NCBI GenBank assembly: GCA_031290725.1
Contig: JAITMZ010000053.1
Span: 1 to 7,503 of the forward strand
Length of the DNA stretch: 7,503 nucleotides
Reading direction: 5' to 3'
From: Spirochaetaceae bacterium
GTDB taxonomy: Bacteria; Spirochaetota; Spirochaetia; Treponematales; Treponemataceae
The notes under the pieces were generated by a model. It did not search any database and was not told where the DNA came from. It saw nothing but the letters and a program-made list of their open reading frames with translations. The position numbers were made by a program, and so were the translations under genes. Positions 1 to 6,801 of the stretch are shown piece by piece (within the stretch, counting starts at the first letter, position 1; each line of letters begins with the position of its first letter).

Positions 1-105
1 TTTTTGACTTGCGGTACGTCCATTTACCGAAAGATTCTGCTGGTTGAAACTCTGGATTGCGCTTTCTGTCCGCGCCCTTTCCACCGCATTCATTTCAAAC
101 GCCAC
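1..105 (-). CDS. flgD: Flagellar hook cap/assembly protein FlgD, N-terminal fragment
   Basis: Partial gene: 35 codons are open from a GTG at 105-103 to the window edge, without a stop. The start is chosen because GGAGG at 116-112 lies 6 nt before the GTG. An in-frame ATG at 93-91 is 18 nt from that site and so less likely. The fragment begins VAFEMNAVERARTESAIQSF and continues with a polar stretch, which resembles the variable N-terminal lead of FlgD before its conserved LGKDxFL region; that region lies outside the window. The assignment rests mainly on position, because flgD normally follows fliK in spirochetal flagellar operons. FlgD is exported by the flagellar secretion system and caps the growing hook so that FlgE subunits can polymerise. 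The gene follows fliK by 42 nt with no terminator between them, so co-transcription is likely. Confidence 0.7.
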   Translation of the reverse strand, partial: MAFEMNAVERARTESAIQSFNQQNLSVNGRTASQK

Positions 106-111
106 TGTATA

Positions 112-116
112 CCTCC
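112..116 (-). promoter_or_regulatory. Shine-Dalgarno site that sets the GTG start of flgD
   Basis: GGAGG on the minus strand lies 6 nt before GTG (105-103). It is the only strong site in the 42-nt fliK-flgD gap, and it favours the GTG over the ATG four codons downstream. Confidence 0.7.
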
Positions 117-147
117 AAAGATACTCGCCGTGCCCCACCGGATGGAC

Positions 148-1491
148 TCACGCCACCAGATTGATGCTTCCCGGCCGCTTGTTTTTAAATAAATTCTCGA
201 TCAGCACCGCATCGTCCAGCCGGTCATCCCTGCGGATGGCGCTGTCGTACTCCCTGGCAGCCACAAAAAAGTCGCGCGGTCCCGGTTTCGCCTGCTGACG
301 GGAACCGCCGTCGTTCTGCCCACCGGACCAGGATAAATCGAAGCTGCCCGCTGAAAAACCGCTCTCCGCAAAAGCCGCTTTCAGCGACTGGATGCTGTTC
401 TTCATCGCCTGATAGGCCTCTTCAGACGCCACGGTGATATTTCCCACAATATGATTATCGGCGAGCCGCAAATGAATCTTAACATCCCCCAGGGATTCGG
501 GATGCAAAACCAGGCGAATACTGCCGGCGTTGTTGTCCTGCAAGAGGATTGAACCGGTCTTCACAAACTCCCCGGCGTTTTTCTGTATCTCCGCCTGCAG
601 CATGGGCGAGAACCGTGATTCCGGCACCGTGCTGTTTATCGCTTGGCTTGTCCTCTGCCCGTCCAGTCCCGCCGCTTTCAGGTCAGGCAGCATCAGAGTT
701 ATCTCCGCGCTCCCGTCGTCTCCCAGGCGGATATTCAGATTCCGGGGGTCATCTTTTTCCGAAACCCCTGTTTCCGACGGCTTCATAACGGGCATAGTCC
801 GCTCGTCGATCACCGCAATGGACGGGTTTTTCGTGAGCAGGTCGAACAGCACCTGTTCTTCCCGGTTCGCGGCTGGGATTCCGCTGTTGGTCTCCGAAGG
901 ATCGGGGGGGGGATCCCGGGACAGTTCGACCTTTAGCGCTTCCGGTACCTTCACCGTAATTTCCGCGATGGCCATTTGCGCCTCAGCGGTCAGGTCCGAA
1001 TCATCGACCGGTATAATGATTTCTTCTTCGCTGAACAGCGCCTCGGGGTGCATAAACTGTTCGATGGCTTCGATATCCGTCCAGAGTGTAGCGGCGGTCT
1101 CCCCGCCCAGCTCCTCGCCCACCCCCAGGACAGGCAAAAAAAACGAATCGGTGATGAACAATTCCTGGTCAGACAGGCCGTTTTTTTCCGGTTCAAGCCG
1201 AATTGTCTTCTGCTCCACAAGAATATCCGCCAGGGACGCCTGTTTTTGTGCGGCCATAATTTCTTCAGCCGCTGGATTTTCGCTTGCCGCCGCGCTGTCT
1301 GTTCCCCGGAATTCATCCGGCGGACCCTTTAGCCGGCGGCGGTTCTCTTCTTCCCGTTCTCGAACAGCGTCCTCGAGCTTGCGCGAAAACGAACCCGTTC
1401 CGGCTTCCACCCTATCCTGTCCGGAGGGCGGACCGATAGAATCTTGCCGGGGATTGTTTGCAGGCGCAATTTGGATTTCTGGAATCTGCAT
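148..1491 (-). CDS. fliK: Flagellar hook-length control protein FliK
   Basis: This 447-residue protein is read as FliK, the secreted molecular ruler that measures hook length and switches the flagellar export gate from hook to filament substrates. The diagnostic part is the C-terminal Flg_hook domain at about residues 310-390. It includes LVLHPESLGDVKIHLRL (about 327-343), the usual LxPExLGxVxI motif, followed by a helical stretch about 355-380 (AMKNSIQSLKAAFAESGF). The N-terminal 300 residues are low in complexity and rich in Glu, Pro and Ser, as is normal for FliK, and contain no other domain I can name. The start ATG has GGAGG four bases upstream. The gene lies between flbB (43 nt upstream) and flgD (42 nt downstream), as in other spirochetes, where it has also been called tap1 or flbC. 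A run of nine C residues lies in frame inside the gene (see findings). Family is confident from domain plus context. Confidence 0.92.
   Translation of the reverse strand: MQIPEIQIAPANNPRQDSIGPPSGQDRVEAGTGSFSRKLEDAVREREEENRRRLKGPPDEFRGTDSAAASENPAAEEIMAAQKQASLADILVEQKTIRLEPEKNGLSDQELFITDSFFLPVLGVGEELGGETAATLWTDIEAIEQFMHPEALFSEEEIIIPVDDSDLTAEAQMAIAEITVKVPEALKVELSRDPPPDPSETNSGIPAANREEQVLFDLLTKNPSIAVIDERTMPVMKPSETGVSEKDDPRNLNIRLGDDGSAEITLMLPDLKAAGLDGQRTSQAINSTVPESRFSPMLQAEIQKNAGEFVKTGSILLQDNNAGSIRLVLHPESLGDVKIHLRLADNHIVGNITVASEEAYQAMKNSIQSLKAAFAESGFSAGSFDLSWSGGQNDGGSRQQAKPGPRDFFVAAREYDSAIRRDDRLDDAVLIENLFKNKRPGSINLVA
904..912 (-). repeat. Nine-base poly-C tract inside fliK
   Basis: Nine consecutive G on the plus strand, read as CCC CCC CCC in fliK, encode Pro194-Pro196 in RDPPPDPSE. 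The tract is in frame as sequenced. Gain or loss of one base would shift the frame before the conserved C-terminal domain. Whether it varies in nature is not visible here. Confidence 0.85.
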
Positions 1492-1534
1492 ATAACCTCC
1501 ATGCGTACAAAATCGTAAACACGGAGGATTGGAT

Positions 1535-2182
1535 TTATCCGCCCGGCATACCCATCGCCGTGGGCTTTTCCAGCATTTTTCGTTGAATCTGCGCCGCCCG
1601 CTCCGGGGGCATCAACGACAGCCAGTACGCCACCATGGACGATGTGTTCCCAGTCCTGGCCATCTCTTCGGTTTTGCGCAAAATGTCGATCACGTTTTGA
1701 TCGTCACTCGCCAGAAGAATGGCCACGGCGTTCTGCGGAGTCATACCGGACAGGTTTTGAACAATACTCTCAATGTTTACATTTCTATTGTCGTACATTT
1801 CCTGGATATTTTTGAAGGTTTTTTCACGTTCCGCGAGCGAATTTTGCCGTTCCTCCAGTTCTTTGGCGAATTGCTCGTTCTGGGACACTGCCTGGGTCAG
1901 GTCGGCCTCCCGTTTGTCCAGTTCCGAGGTTCGCACGGTCAGGGCTTCCAAGCGTTTTGCAAACCGGTCGTCGTCCAGGTCGGAAATGAAGGGGCCGCCT
2001 GCGGGGGAAGGCACGCCGGTCTGCGGCGCCAGTCCCATCAGCCGGTAGATCGGCGCCAGGTAGGGCTTCACGTTGATCACCCCCAGATAGTCAAACCAGA
2101 CGATACCCCCCAGGGACAGGAGTGCTATGAGAAAGAGCAAGAGAAGGGATTGCAGAATGGTTCCCACTATCGGCCGCGCCAT
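1535..2182 (-). CDS. flbB: Periplasmic flagellar motor collar protein FlbB
   Basis: This 215-residue protein has one N-terminal membrane segment (about residues 8-30, TILQSLLLLFLIALLSLGG), a short linker, a charged heptad-like coiled coil at about 73-130, and a C-terminal helical domain at about 135-205 (IVQNLSGMTPQNAVAILLAS, then WLSLMPPERAAQIQRKM). That last domain is the MgtE-N/MotE-like fold. A membrane anchor plus coiled coil plus MotE-like domain, placed directly before fliK, identifies FlbB. In Borrelia, FlbB forms the base of the collar around the stator and is needed for collar and stator assembly and for normal periplasmic flagella. The protein should be anchored in the inner membrane and project into the periplasm. 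The start ATG has GGAG five bases upstream. A near-consensus promoter lies 41-69 nt before the start, so flbB is probably the first gene of an flbB-fliK-flgD transcript. The generic MotE name is the only serious alternative. Confidence 0.9.
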   Translation of the reverse strand: MARPIVGTILQSLLLLFLIALLSLGGIVWFDYLGVINVKPYLAPIYRLMGLAPQTGVPSPAGGPFISDLDDDRFAKRLEALTVRTSELDKREADLTQAVSQNEQFAKELEERQNSLAEREKTFKNIQEMYDNRNVNIESIVQNLSGMTPQNAVAILLASDDQNVIDILRKTEEMARTGNTSSMVAYWLSLMPPERAAQIQRKMLEKPTAMGMPGG

Positions 2183-2222
2183 ATTTTCTCCATTAAAAGT
2201 TTAAATAAGAACACCTCAAAAT

Positions 2223-2251
2223 AGTATACCGCATTTTTTTCACCTCGTCAA
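2223..2251 (-). promoter_or_regulatory. Near-consensus sigma70 promoter for flbB-fliK-flgD
   Basis: On the minus strand TTGACG (2251-2246) is followed by a 17-nt spacer and TATACT (2228-2223). This is one mismatch from consensus in each hexamer with ideal spacing. The expected transcript start near 2216 gives a leader of roughly 33 nt before flbB, containing its GGAG site. The spacer includes seven A residues. It is the only good promoter in the 101-nt gap. It would make the flagellar genes independent of the metalloprotease upstream and dependent on the housekeeping sigma factor rather than a flagellar sigma28. Confidence 0.8.
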
Positions 2252-2283
2252 GAGTAAAATTCCGCCTATAACCGGTTTCTTCC

Positions 2284-5238
2284 CTACAGTTTTATTCTGC
2301 CCGATACGCTGAAAGAAAAGGGATTACTCGCGTACGGCGCATCATTTTTCTGCCGTAAAATCAAGTTAAAACTCACTTCTATCCCCGCATAGGTAAAGAC
2401 GCCGGTGTTCAGTCCCAATTCCGGTACCAGGGATAACATGAACAGGTCGGTATAGGGCATGCGCTGCACGTCGTTAAAAATTGACCCCAGCTTCTGGATG
2501 GCAAAGGTGGGATTTTCGTACTCGTAGAACCGGGAATACCTCGCCAGGAGCGACACCCGCCGGAAAAACAGGTTTACCCCAGGCAAGCCCTTCTGAATCT
2601 CCGTACTGAATAGCACGGCGGAAAAATTGACCCCGCCGAAATAATCGTACCGGGGAAACAGGGAAAATCCCAGACTGAACGGCAAATTGACCGTCATACC
2701 CAGTGGATTCTGGAAAGGGAGCATTCGGGGAAGGGTCAGGGAGGAGCTGAGTCCGATATTCTGATACTGATCCTTGCCGGGAAAATAGCGATACTGAAAG
2801 AAGGGGGTGACGGTGACCCCGAAGGTTTCGTAGTATTCCTTTCCGGCGCGCCGAAGGTTTGAAAAGGATACCTGCACCGTGTCTTCGAAGATATTATTGA
2901 ATGTCCTGTCCGGCAGGTCAACATGCTGAACTTCCCAGTATGCCCTGTTGGCGACCGTGGTAAAAAAATTGGCGTCCAAGGCGTAAGTGGATGAAATCGT
3001 GTTTTGCAGGAAGGATTTTTTGAACCGGGAATCAGACAGGGTCGCGGTGGCCGCCGTGTCCAGGGACAGGACACCGAAATCATTCAGGAGCTGCGCAGAT
3101 ACGTATCGTTCATTGGAAACCAGGGAGATCCCCACGCTGGTGAGAAAAATCGCGGATTCCCCCGGATCAGCCATGAGATACGACAGACCCGCCATCACAT
3201 CCTGGATGGCCAGGGGATCCTCGGGGCTGGCGATAACCGGAATGGGCACCAGAAAACCTCGTCCCCAGTATCCCAGGGGATGATACTTCGCCGCATTGGG
3301 CAGCGAAATCGGCTTCCGGGGCTTTCCGGGCAGGTAGACCAGCCGCCGGTACTGGGCCGGTGTGCTGGTGAAGGTTAACTGGGCCGTATTGAGGGAGAAT
3401 ATGCCGTTGGTTTCAAAGAACTTTGCCCCATAGACGAACAGGTGGGGATAATCGGCGTGGTAAATCGGCGCGGGGGAATACACGCCGCCGGAAACATCCG
3501 CATCCATGAGGCGCCACGTCCCCCGGACCGGCCGCGAAGTGTCCGTCAGGGCGGCTGTGCCGAAGGGCGAGGGGGAGTTGGAAGCACCCAGGAAATCCTT
3601 GGTGATCTCCAGGCTGCCGAAGCGTGGGAGAAGGCCGCGCCTGGTCCAGGAGAAATACAGGGAGATGGCGTCTCCGGAATCCCGGGCGTTCAAATGGCGC
3701 AGCTCCATGCGGGGATCCGGGGTATCGAAGAGAATGATGTTCCCGCTCATGGCGTCGAACACGGCGATCATCCAGCGATTCCCCTCGTGGAGCAGGAACC
3801 CGGTCAGACCCAGTCCCATGTCCACCGGGGAGAAGGGGATGGCGTTCAGACGAAACTCGTAGCGATAGACCGGTTCGGCCTTCTCCAGGGCGTCGGCATT
3901 CAGGGAATAGTACACCAGGGAGGCATATTGGGAATCGGTCTTTACGGCGCATACGTATTTGAGCCCGTCCGCCAGTGTCACCACGGTGCCGTCCCGCAGG
4001 TGCTTTTCGTTCACCCGAAAGAACCGGCTCCGGTCCGTGTCGTAGACGATCACTTCGTTGTGCGGGGATCGCCCGACCTCCGTGTTCCGCGACAGGGTGA
4101 GGTAGCTGCCGTCCGGAGAAAAGGAAATGTGCCTGATCCCCCGCATACTGAAAAGTTTTTCCCGCCGCTCCAGATTGGGGCCATCCCCGGCGGGCAGAAA
4201 GTAGACCGTATCACCGGCTTGGTCGAACCAGGCCGCCCCGGTGCTGCCGGCGGTAACCGCAGAGAACAGGCCGTTTGATTCAATCCAGCGGGTAGGGAAG
4301 ACGTCCGGGCGGCTTCCGAGCATCTCCAGGGGATTCATGGGTACATCGGGCACCGGAAGCTGGTCCATAAAGGCCTGCCAGGCCTCCCGAATACCCATAC
4401 CGTAGGTACTCCGAAAGGCCGTGGGGGAAAATCCCAGGTGCAGCGCCGCATTTTCCTGCCAAAATTTAATAAACGCATCCATGCCGTAGGTTTTGGTGAG
4501 CCAGTAGTAGAAGGCTCCGCCGAAAATATAGGGTAGATTGCCGCCGGGGTAGCTGTCCCGGAAGCCCGTGGCATCCTCCCAAGAGGGAAATTTGCCTTCT
4601 ATCTTTGCCTGACGCAGGATGTGCAGGGCAAAATCCGAATTGAGCCGCCCCTCACCTTCCAGGCTTTCCGCCAGCACCGCGCTTCCCTCAAAAATCGACT
4701 GGGGCATGTTCAGGTACTGGATGCTCCAGGGATCACCGAAGGCGCCGGATATCCCTTGCATCACCGGCCCCCGGATGGTCAAGGTTACCGCGTGGATCAA
4801 CTCGTGGTAGAACACAGACAGAAGGGTATCCTCAGAGACGGTCAGACTGTAATCCGGCGGCGTGTCATAAACCACTATATGATTGCGGGGCATGGGGCTG
4901 AAATAGGCGTTCAACTCGTCCCGCGCAAGGCTGATCACCACGGGGATACGGAACTCCGGCCCCGCGCCAAACAGAGCGGCAGCCTTTTTGTACAGCCCGT
5001 CGGCATTGTCCCGCAGGATATCCGCAGTGGCGGCAGATTCCGGCGGGTAGATGATGTCGAACCACTGGGTTTCCACCACCCGCACATTTCGCCTGCCCCC
5101 CAACACCCCGGTACCGAAGACCTGTGCTGTCAGGGACGGCACCGCGAGGCATAAGGCCAGGCACAGGCAGACTACCGCCGGTTTGTACGAAAAAAACCCG
5201 CCGGCGCCAACATATCTTTTGTCAAACAGTATTCCCAT
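2284..5238 (-). CDS. Exported zinc metalloprotease (peptidase MA-like) with probable beta-propeller and outer-membrane barrel
   Basis: From ATG 5238 the protein has 984 residues. It begins with a signal peptide: basic residues at K7, R8 and K19, a hydrophobic core at about 21-35 and a likely cut after SLTA (A38). About residues 48-300 form a gluzincin-type peptidase domain: FYHELIHAVTL carries zinc ligands H145 and H149 with catalytic E146, and IFEGSAVLAES supplies the probable third ligand E184. This HExxH then EGxA spacing, followed by the FYYWLTKTYG region, matches the peptidase MA-like family. Residues about 320-560 contain propeller-like repeats (ISFSPDGSYLTLSRNTE at about 371-387). Residues about 660-984 are rich in alternating aromatic/polar strands and end SFSVSGRIKL, as expected of an outer-membrane barrel, although the last residue is Leu, not Phe. 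The inferred role is a protease anchored in the outer membrane; substrate is unknown. The upstream in-frame TTG at 5256 is less likely because it falls inside an inverted repeat. Confidence 0.75.
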   Translation of the reverse strand: MGILFDKRYVGAGGFFSYKPAVVCLCLALCLAVPSLTAQVFGTGVLGGRRNVRVVETQWFDIIYPPESAATADILRDNADGLYKKAAALFGAGPEFRIPVVISLARDELNAYFSPMPRNHIVVYDTPPDYSLTVSEDTLLSVFYHELIHAVTLTIRGPVMQGISGAFGDPWSIQYLNMPQSIFEGSAVLAESLEGEGRLNSDFALHILRQAKIEGKFPSWEDATGFRDSYPGGNLPYIFGGAFYYWLTKTYGMDAFIKFWQENAALHLGFSPTAFRSTYGMGIREAWQAFMDQLPVPDVPMNPLEMLGSRPDVFPTRWIESNGLFSAVTAGSTGAAWFDQAGDTVYFLPAGDGPNLERREKLFSMRGIRHISFSPDGSYLTLSRNTEVGRSPHNEVIVYDTDRSRFFRVNEKHLRDGTVVTLADGLKYVCAVKTDSQYASLVYYSLNADALEKAEPVYRYEFRLNAIPFSPVDMGLGLTGFLLHEGNRWMIAVFDAMSGNIILFDTPDPRMELRHLNARDSGDAISLYFSWTRRGLLPRFGSLEITKDFLGASNSPSPFGTAALTDTSRPVRGTWRLMDADVSGGVYSPAPIYHADYPHLFVYGAKFFETNGIFSLNTAQLTFTSTPAQYRRLVYLPGKPRKPISLPNAAKYHPLGYWGRGFLVPIPVIASPEDPLAIQDVMAGLSYLMADPGESAIFLTSVGISLVSNERYVSAQLLNDFGVLSLDTAATATLSDSRFKKSFLQNTISSTYALDANFFTTVANRAYWEVQHVDLPDRTFNNIFEDTVQVSFSNLRRAGKEYYETFGVTVTPFFQYRYFPGKDQYQNIGLSSSLTLPRMLPFQNPLGMTVNLPFSLGFSLFPRYDYFGGVNFSAVLFSTEIQKGLPGVNLFFRRVSLLARYSRFYEYENPTFAIQKLGSIFNDVQRMPYTDLFMLSLVPELGLNTGVFTYAGIEVSFNLILRQKNDAPYASNPFSFSVSGRIKL

Positions 5239-5240
5239 AT

Positions 5241-5250
5241 CTCCTACCTT
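5241..5250 (-). promoter_or_regulatory. Ribosome binding region before the metalloprotease ATG
   Basis: The minus strand reads AAGGTAGGAG and then AT before ATG (5238-5236). AAGG lies 8 nt from the ATG, a good distance; AGGAG is only 2 nt away and probably too close. The site lies immediately 3' of a long hairpin in the message, so its accessibility may depend on that structure. Confidence 0.55.
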
Positions 5251-5289
5251 GGGCAACGCCGGTTACCTTGGGGCTAACCAGCGTTGCCC
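5251..5289. repeat. 15-bp-arm inverted repeat in the leader of the metalloprotease gene
   Basis: GGGCAACGCCGGTTA (5251-5265) and TAACCAGCGTTGCCC (5275-5289) are complementary at 14 of 15 positions, around a 9-nt loop. The structure is stable and sits directly before the ribosome binding region of the metalloprotease. There is no T run on either side, so it is not a standard intrinsic terminator. It may be a regulatory leader hairpin or part of a repeated intergenic element. Confidence 0.85.
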
Positions 5290-5304
5290 GCTGCAAGTTC
5301 GCTG

Positions 5305-5325
5305 AAAAACGGAGGCTGCGCCTCC
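5305..5325 (-). terminator. Intrinsic terminator downstream of hexokinase
   Basis: In minus orientation GGAGGC-GCA-GCCTCC forms a perfect 6-bp G+C-rich hairpin (5325-5311), followed by G and five T (5309-5305). This is a compact rho-independent terminator about 130 nt after the hexokinase stop codon. It would separate hexokinase from the metalloprotease. The stem is short, so efficiency may be partial. Confidence 0.65.
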
Positions 5326-5334
5326 CCGCCGCGC

Positions 5335-5363
5335 TGTATACGCAAGTCTACGACTTGCTCCAA
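5335..5363 (-). promoter_or_regulatory. Possible promoter with a palindromic spacer, in the gap before the metalloprotease
   Basis: On the minus strand TTGGAG (5363-5358), a 17-nt spacer and TATACA (5340-5335) fit a sigma70 promoter. Across the spacer and the first base of the -35 box lies GCAAGTC-TAC-GACTTGC (plus strand 5342-5358), a perfect 7-bp inverted repeat with a 3-nt loop, which could be an operator or simply another hairpin of this region. A transcript started here would meet the terminator hairpin at 5325 almost at once, which weakens the case for a working mRNA promoter. Confidence 0.3.
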
Positions 5364-5398
5364 AATTGCGGTCAAATATGGCAGCACCGATATATCCT

Positions 5399-5413
5399 GG
5401 GAGCGGTGCTCCC
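5399..5413. repeat. Perfect short hairpin downstream of hexokinase
   Basis: GGGAGC-GGT-GCTCCC is a perfect 6-bp inverted repeat with a 3-nt loop, 44 nt after the hexokinase stop. No T run follows on the minus strand. AGCACCG (5382-5388) could also pair with CGGTGCT inside this hairpin, so two alternative folds are possible. Confidence 0.7.
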
Positions 5414-5456
5414 GTTGGCAGCGTCGCTGGACATACCAATGCTTCCCTTACCCGGT

Positions 5457-6785
5457 TTAGTTCGCGGTTCCCGCAACAGCGGCACCCAAGGATATCGCGT
5501 TGTCGATTTCGACCACCTCAACGTACAGTCCCCGCTCCCTGGTGAGCACGGCGTCCAGCCAGGCGCGGACCCGCTCCTTTAAACGCCAAGTTTTGGCAAA
5601 GGTGGTGCCCTCGCAGACCACCCGTACCGGCGCGGCGGGATCCGCCCCCTGCCCACACCGTATCACCGCCGCGGCGATGATACCCGCTGCCAGCCGGGCC
5701 GACCGGTCCACAAAGGCGTCCAAGAGCCCCGCCAAGAGCGCCCGGTCGTCCCCAGTTCCCTCCGCCGCCAAAGCGCCCAGAACCGTGTCCCGGCGGCGGG
5801 GATCGTGCAAAAAGCCGTCCATGTCCTTCAGACCAAAGTCCGCCGCGCATAGTTTCCCGGTCACCGCAGATGAAAATAGCCCCTCGGATGATGCCTGGCG
5901 CACCGCCTGTGTCCCCAGTGCCCCCAGGTAGGCCCCGGCGCACATCTTCTCGAAGCGGTACGCCCCGGGCAAGAGGGTTTTTGCGTCCATTTCCCGGTCA
6001 AAGTCGCTCCAGGGGAGCTTGTTGAATTTGCCGGATTCACAGACGATTATCTGCGGAGCGGCCCCGCCAAGCTTGGAAATCGGAGCACTTTCGATGTAGG
6101 CGGCGTTGAACCCGGTGCCCAGGATGAGCCCCACATATGATCCCCCGGTTTTGCTCACACCGCCCTCCGCCGCGCCCGCCAGGAGAGCCGCCACAGTATC
6201 GTTCAGCAGGACGATTTTTTCCGGTACGTCCCAACCCCGATCCTGCAGGGCCGCCCCCAGCTCCCGTCCTACCAGAGTACCTATCACCTCTTTTGCCTGA
6301 ATCTCTTTGGTGAAGGTGATAACCCTGCCGTCGCCATCGGCGGTGATTTCCATGGGATAGGAAAAACAGAAGCCGATTCTATCGGTCCGGTTCTTCAGAT
6401 GATCCAGGTTCGCCGCCAGGGCGCTGAAGAAAGCCTGTCGTGAAAGCTCCCCGTTACTGCCGGGCATGGGGGCCCGCCGCATATCCGTAATCACCGGCAT
6501 CCCCGCATCGCCGAAGGTCACCAGGCAGGAGCGGAAGTTGGTTCCCCCCGCATCGATGGCCGCCACCGTCCTGTTCCGGGGCATTTCCCGTGGGGGCAGC
6601 GACCAGGTGGGGATCATCTCCATGTGCCCGCCGAAGGTTCCCTCCTCCGGTATATTCCCACCGGAAGCGGCAAGTCCCCGCTCCATGTCGTCCAAGAGCG
6701 CGGCGATGAGGCTGTTCACGTCGATGCCTTCGCTTTCAAAGCCGTGGTACCTCAAAAAAGCGGCCAAGGTGTGTTTGGTATTCAT
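5457..6785 (-). CDS. hxk: Hexokinase (eukaryote-like hexokinase family)
   Basis: This 442-residue cytoplasmic enzyme should transfer phosphate from ATP to C6 of glucose or a related hexose, feeding glycolysis. It belongs to the hexokinase_1/hexokinase_2 family, rather than bacterial Glk/ROK kinases. Motifs in order: phosphate-1 loop IDAGGTNF (77-84); sugar-binding IGFCFSYP (137-144) and TFTK (157-160); phosphate-2 LLNDTVAALLAG with catalytic base D196; GTGFNAAY (223-230); VCESGKF with sugar-contacting E250; and a C-terminal adenosine-binding VVCEGTTF (389-396). Length matches single-domain hexokinases. The frame stays open upstream to ATG 6926, but ATG 6785 is preferred: a promoter lies inside that upstream stretch, and the extra 47 residues (which would include a run such as FSARPLPATLNHRSALTVGA) look non-coding. 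The Shine-Dalgarno is weak (GTGGA, 7 nt before ATG). An in-frame GTG at 6797 is a possible alternative. Era lies upstream; a terminator follows. Confidence 0.93.
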   Translation of the reverse strand: MNTKHTLAAFLRYHGFESEGIDVNSLIAALLDDMERGLAASGGNIPEEGTFGGHMEMIPTWSLPPREMPRNRTVAAIDAGGTNFRSCLVTFGDAGMPVITDMRRAPMPGSNGELSRQAFFSALAANLDHLKNRTDRIGFCFSYPMEITADGDGRVITFTKEIQAKEVIGTLVGRELGAALQDRGWDVPEKIVLLNDTVAALLAGAAEGGVSKTGGSYVGLILGTGFNAAYIESAPISKLGGAAPQIIVCESGKFNKLPWSDFDREMDAKTLLPGAYRFEKMCAGAYLGALGTQAVRQASSEGLFSSAVTGKLCAADFGLKDMDGFLHDPRRRDTVLGALAAEGTGDDRALLAGLLDAFVDRSARLAAGIIAAAVIRCGQGADPAAPVRVVCEGTTFAKTWRLKERVRAWLDAVLTRERGLYVEVVEIDNAISLGAAVAGTAN

Positions 6786-6801
6786 GCTGTCATCCACGGA
6801 T

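Noticed and set aside
1133..1143. Run of eight A (plus strand) in fliK as a second slippage site
   Set aside because: It encodes ordinary Phe-Phe-Leu codons (TTT TTT TTG), and A/T runs of this length are common; weaker case than the nine-C tract.
530..1495. A 321-codon plus-strand open frame over fliK
   Set aside because: It is Ser/Arg-rich, has no recognisable domain, lies fully antisense to fliK with its conserved C-terminal domain, and is an expected by-product of codon bias.
1529..2224. A 231-codon plus-strand open frame over flbB
   Set aside because: It is antisense to flbB, which has a clear membrane segment, coiled coil and MotE-like domain; the plus-strand product is His/Gln-rich without a motif and would have to overlap the flbB promoter.
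2252..2283. Possible terminator between the metalloprotease and the flbB promoter (AACCGGTT palindrome at 2269-2277)
   Set aside because: The palindrome has no loop and there is no G+C-rich stem followed by T residues, so no terminator can be supported.
3442..4278. A 278-codon plus-strand open frame over the metalloprotease
   Set aside because: It is Gly/Val-rich with no domain and no promoter or ribosome site I can support; the minus-strand frame has a coherent signal peptide and protease motif.
5123..5238. Lipoprotein signal in the metalloprotease (LALC and nearby cysteines in the hydrophobic core)
   Set aside because: The residue before Cys is Leu, the hydrophobic stretch before it is short, and a better signal peptidase I site (SLTA) follows; a C-terminal barrel also makes lipidation unnecessary.
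5124..5582. A 152-codon plus-strand frame crossing the hairpin-rich gap, with a protein-like stretch near ALYTQVYDLLQ
   Set aside because: It overlaps both neighbouring minus-strand genes at its ends, has no ribosome site, and the palindromes explain the regular look of the translation. It could matter if the gap proves to be a repeated element.
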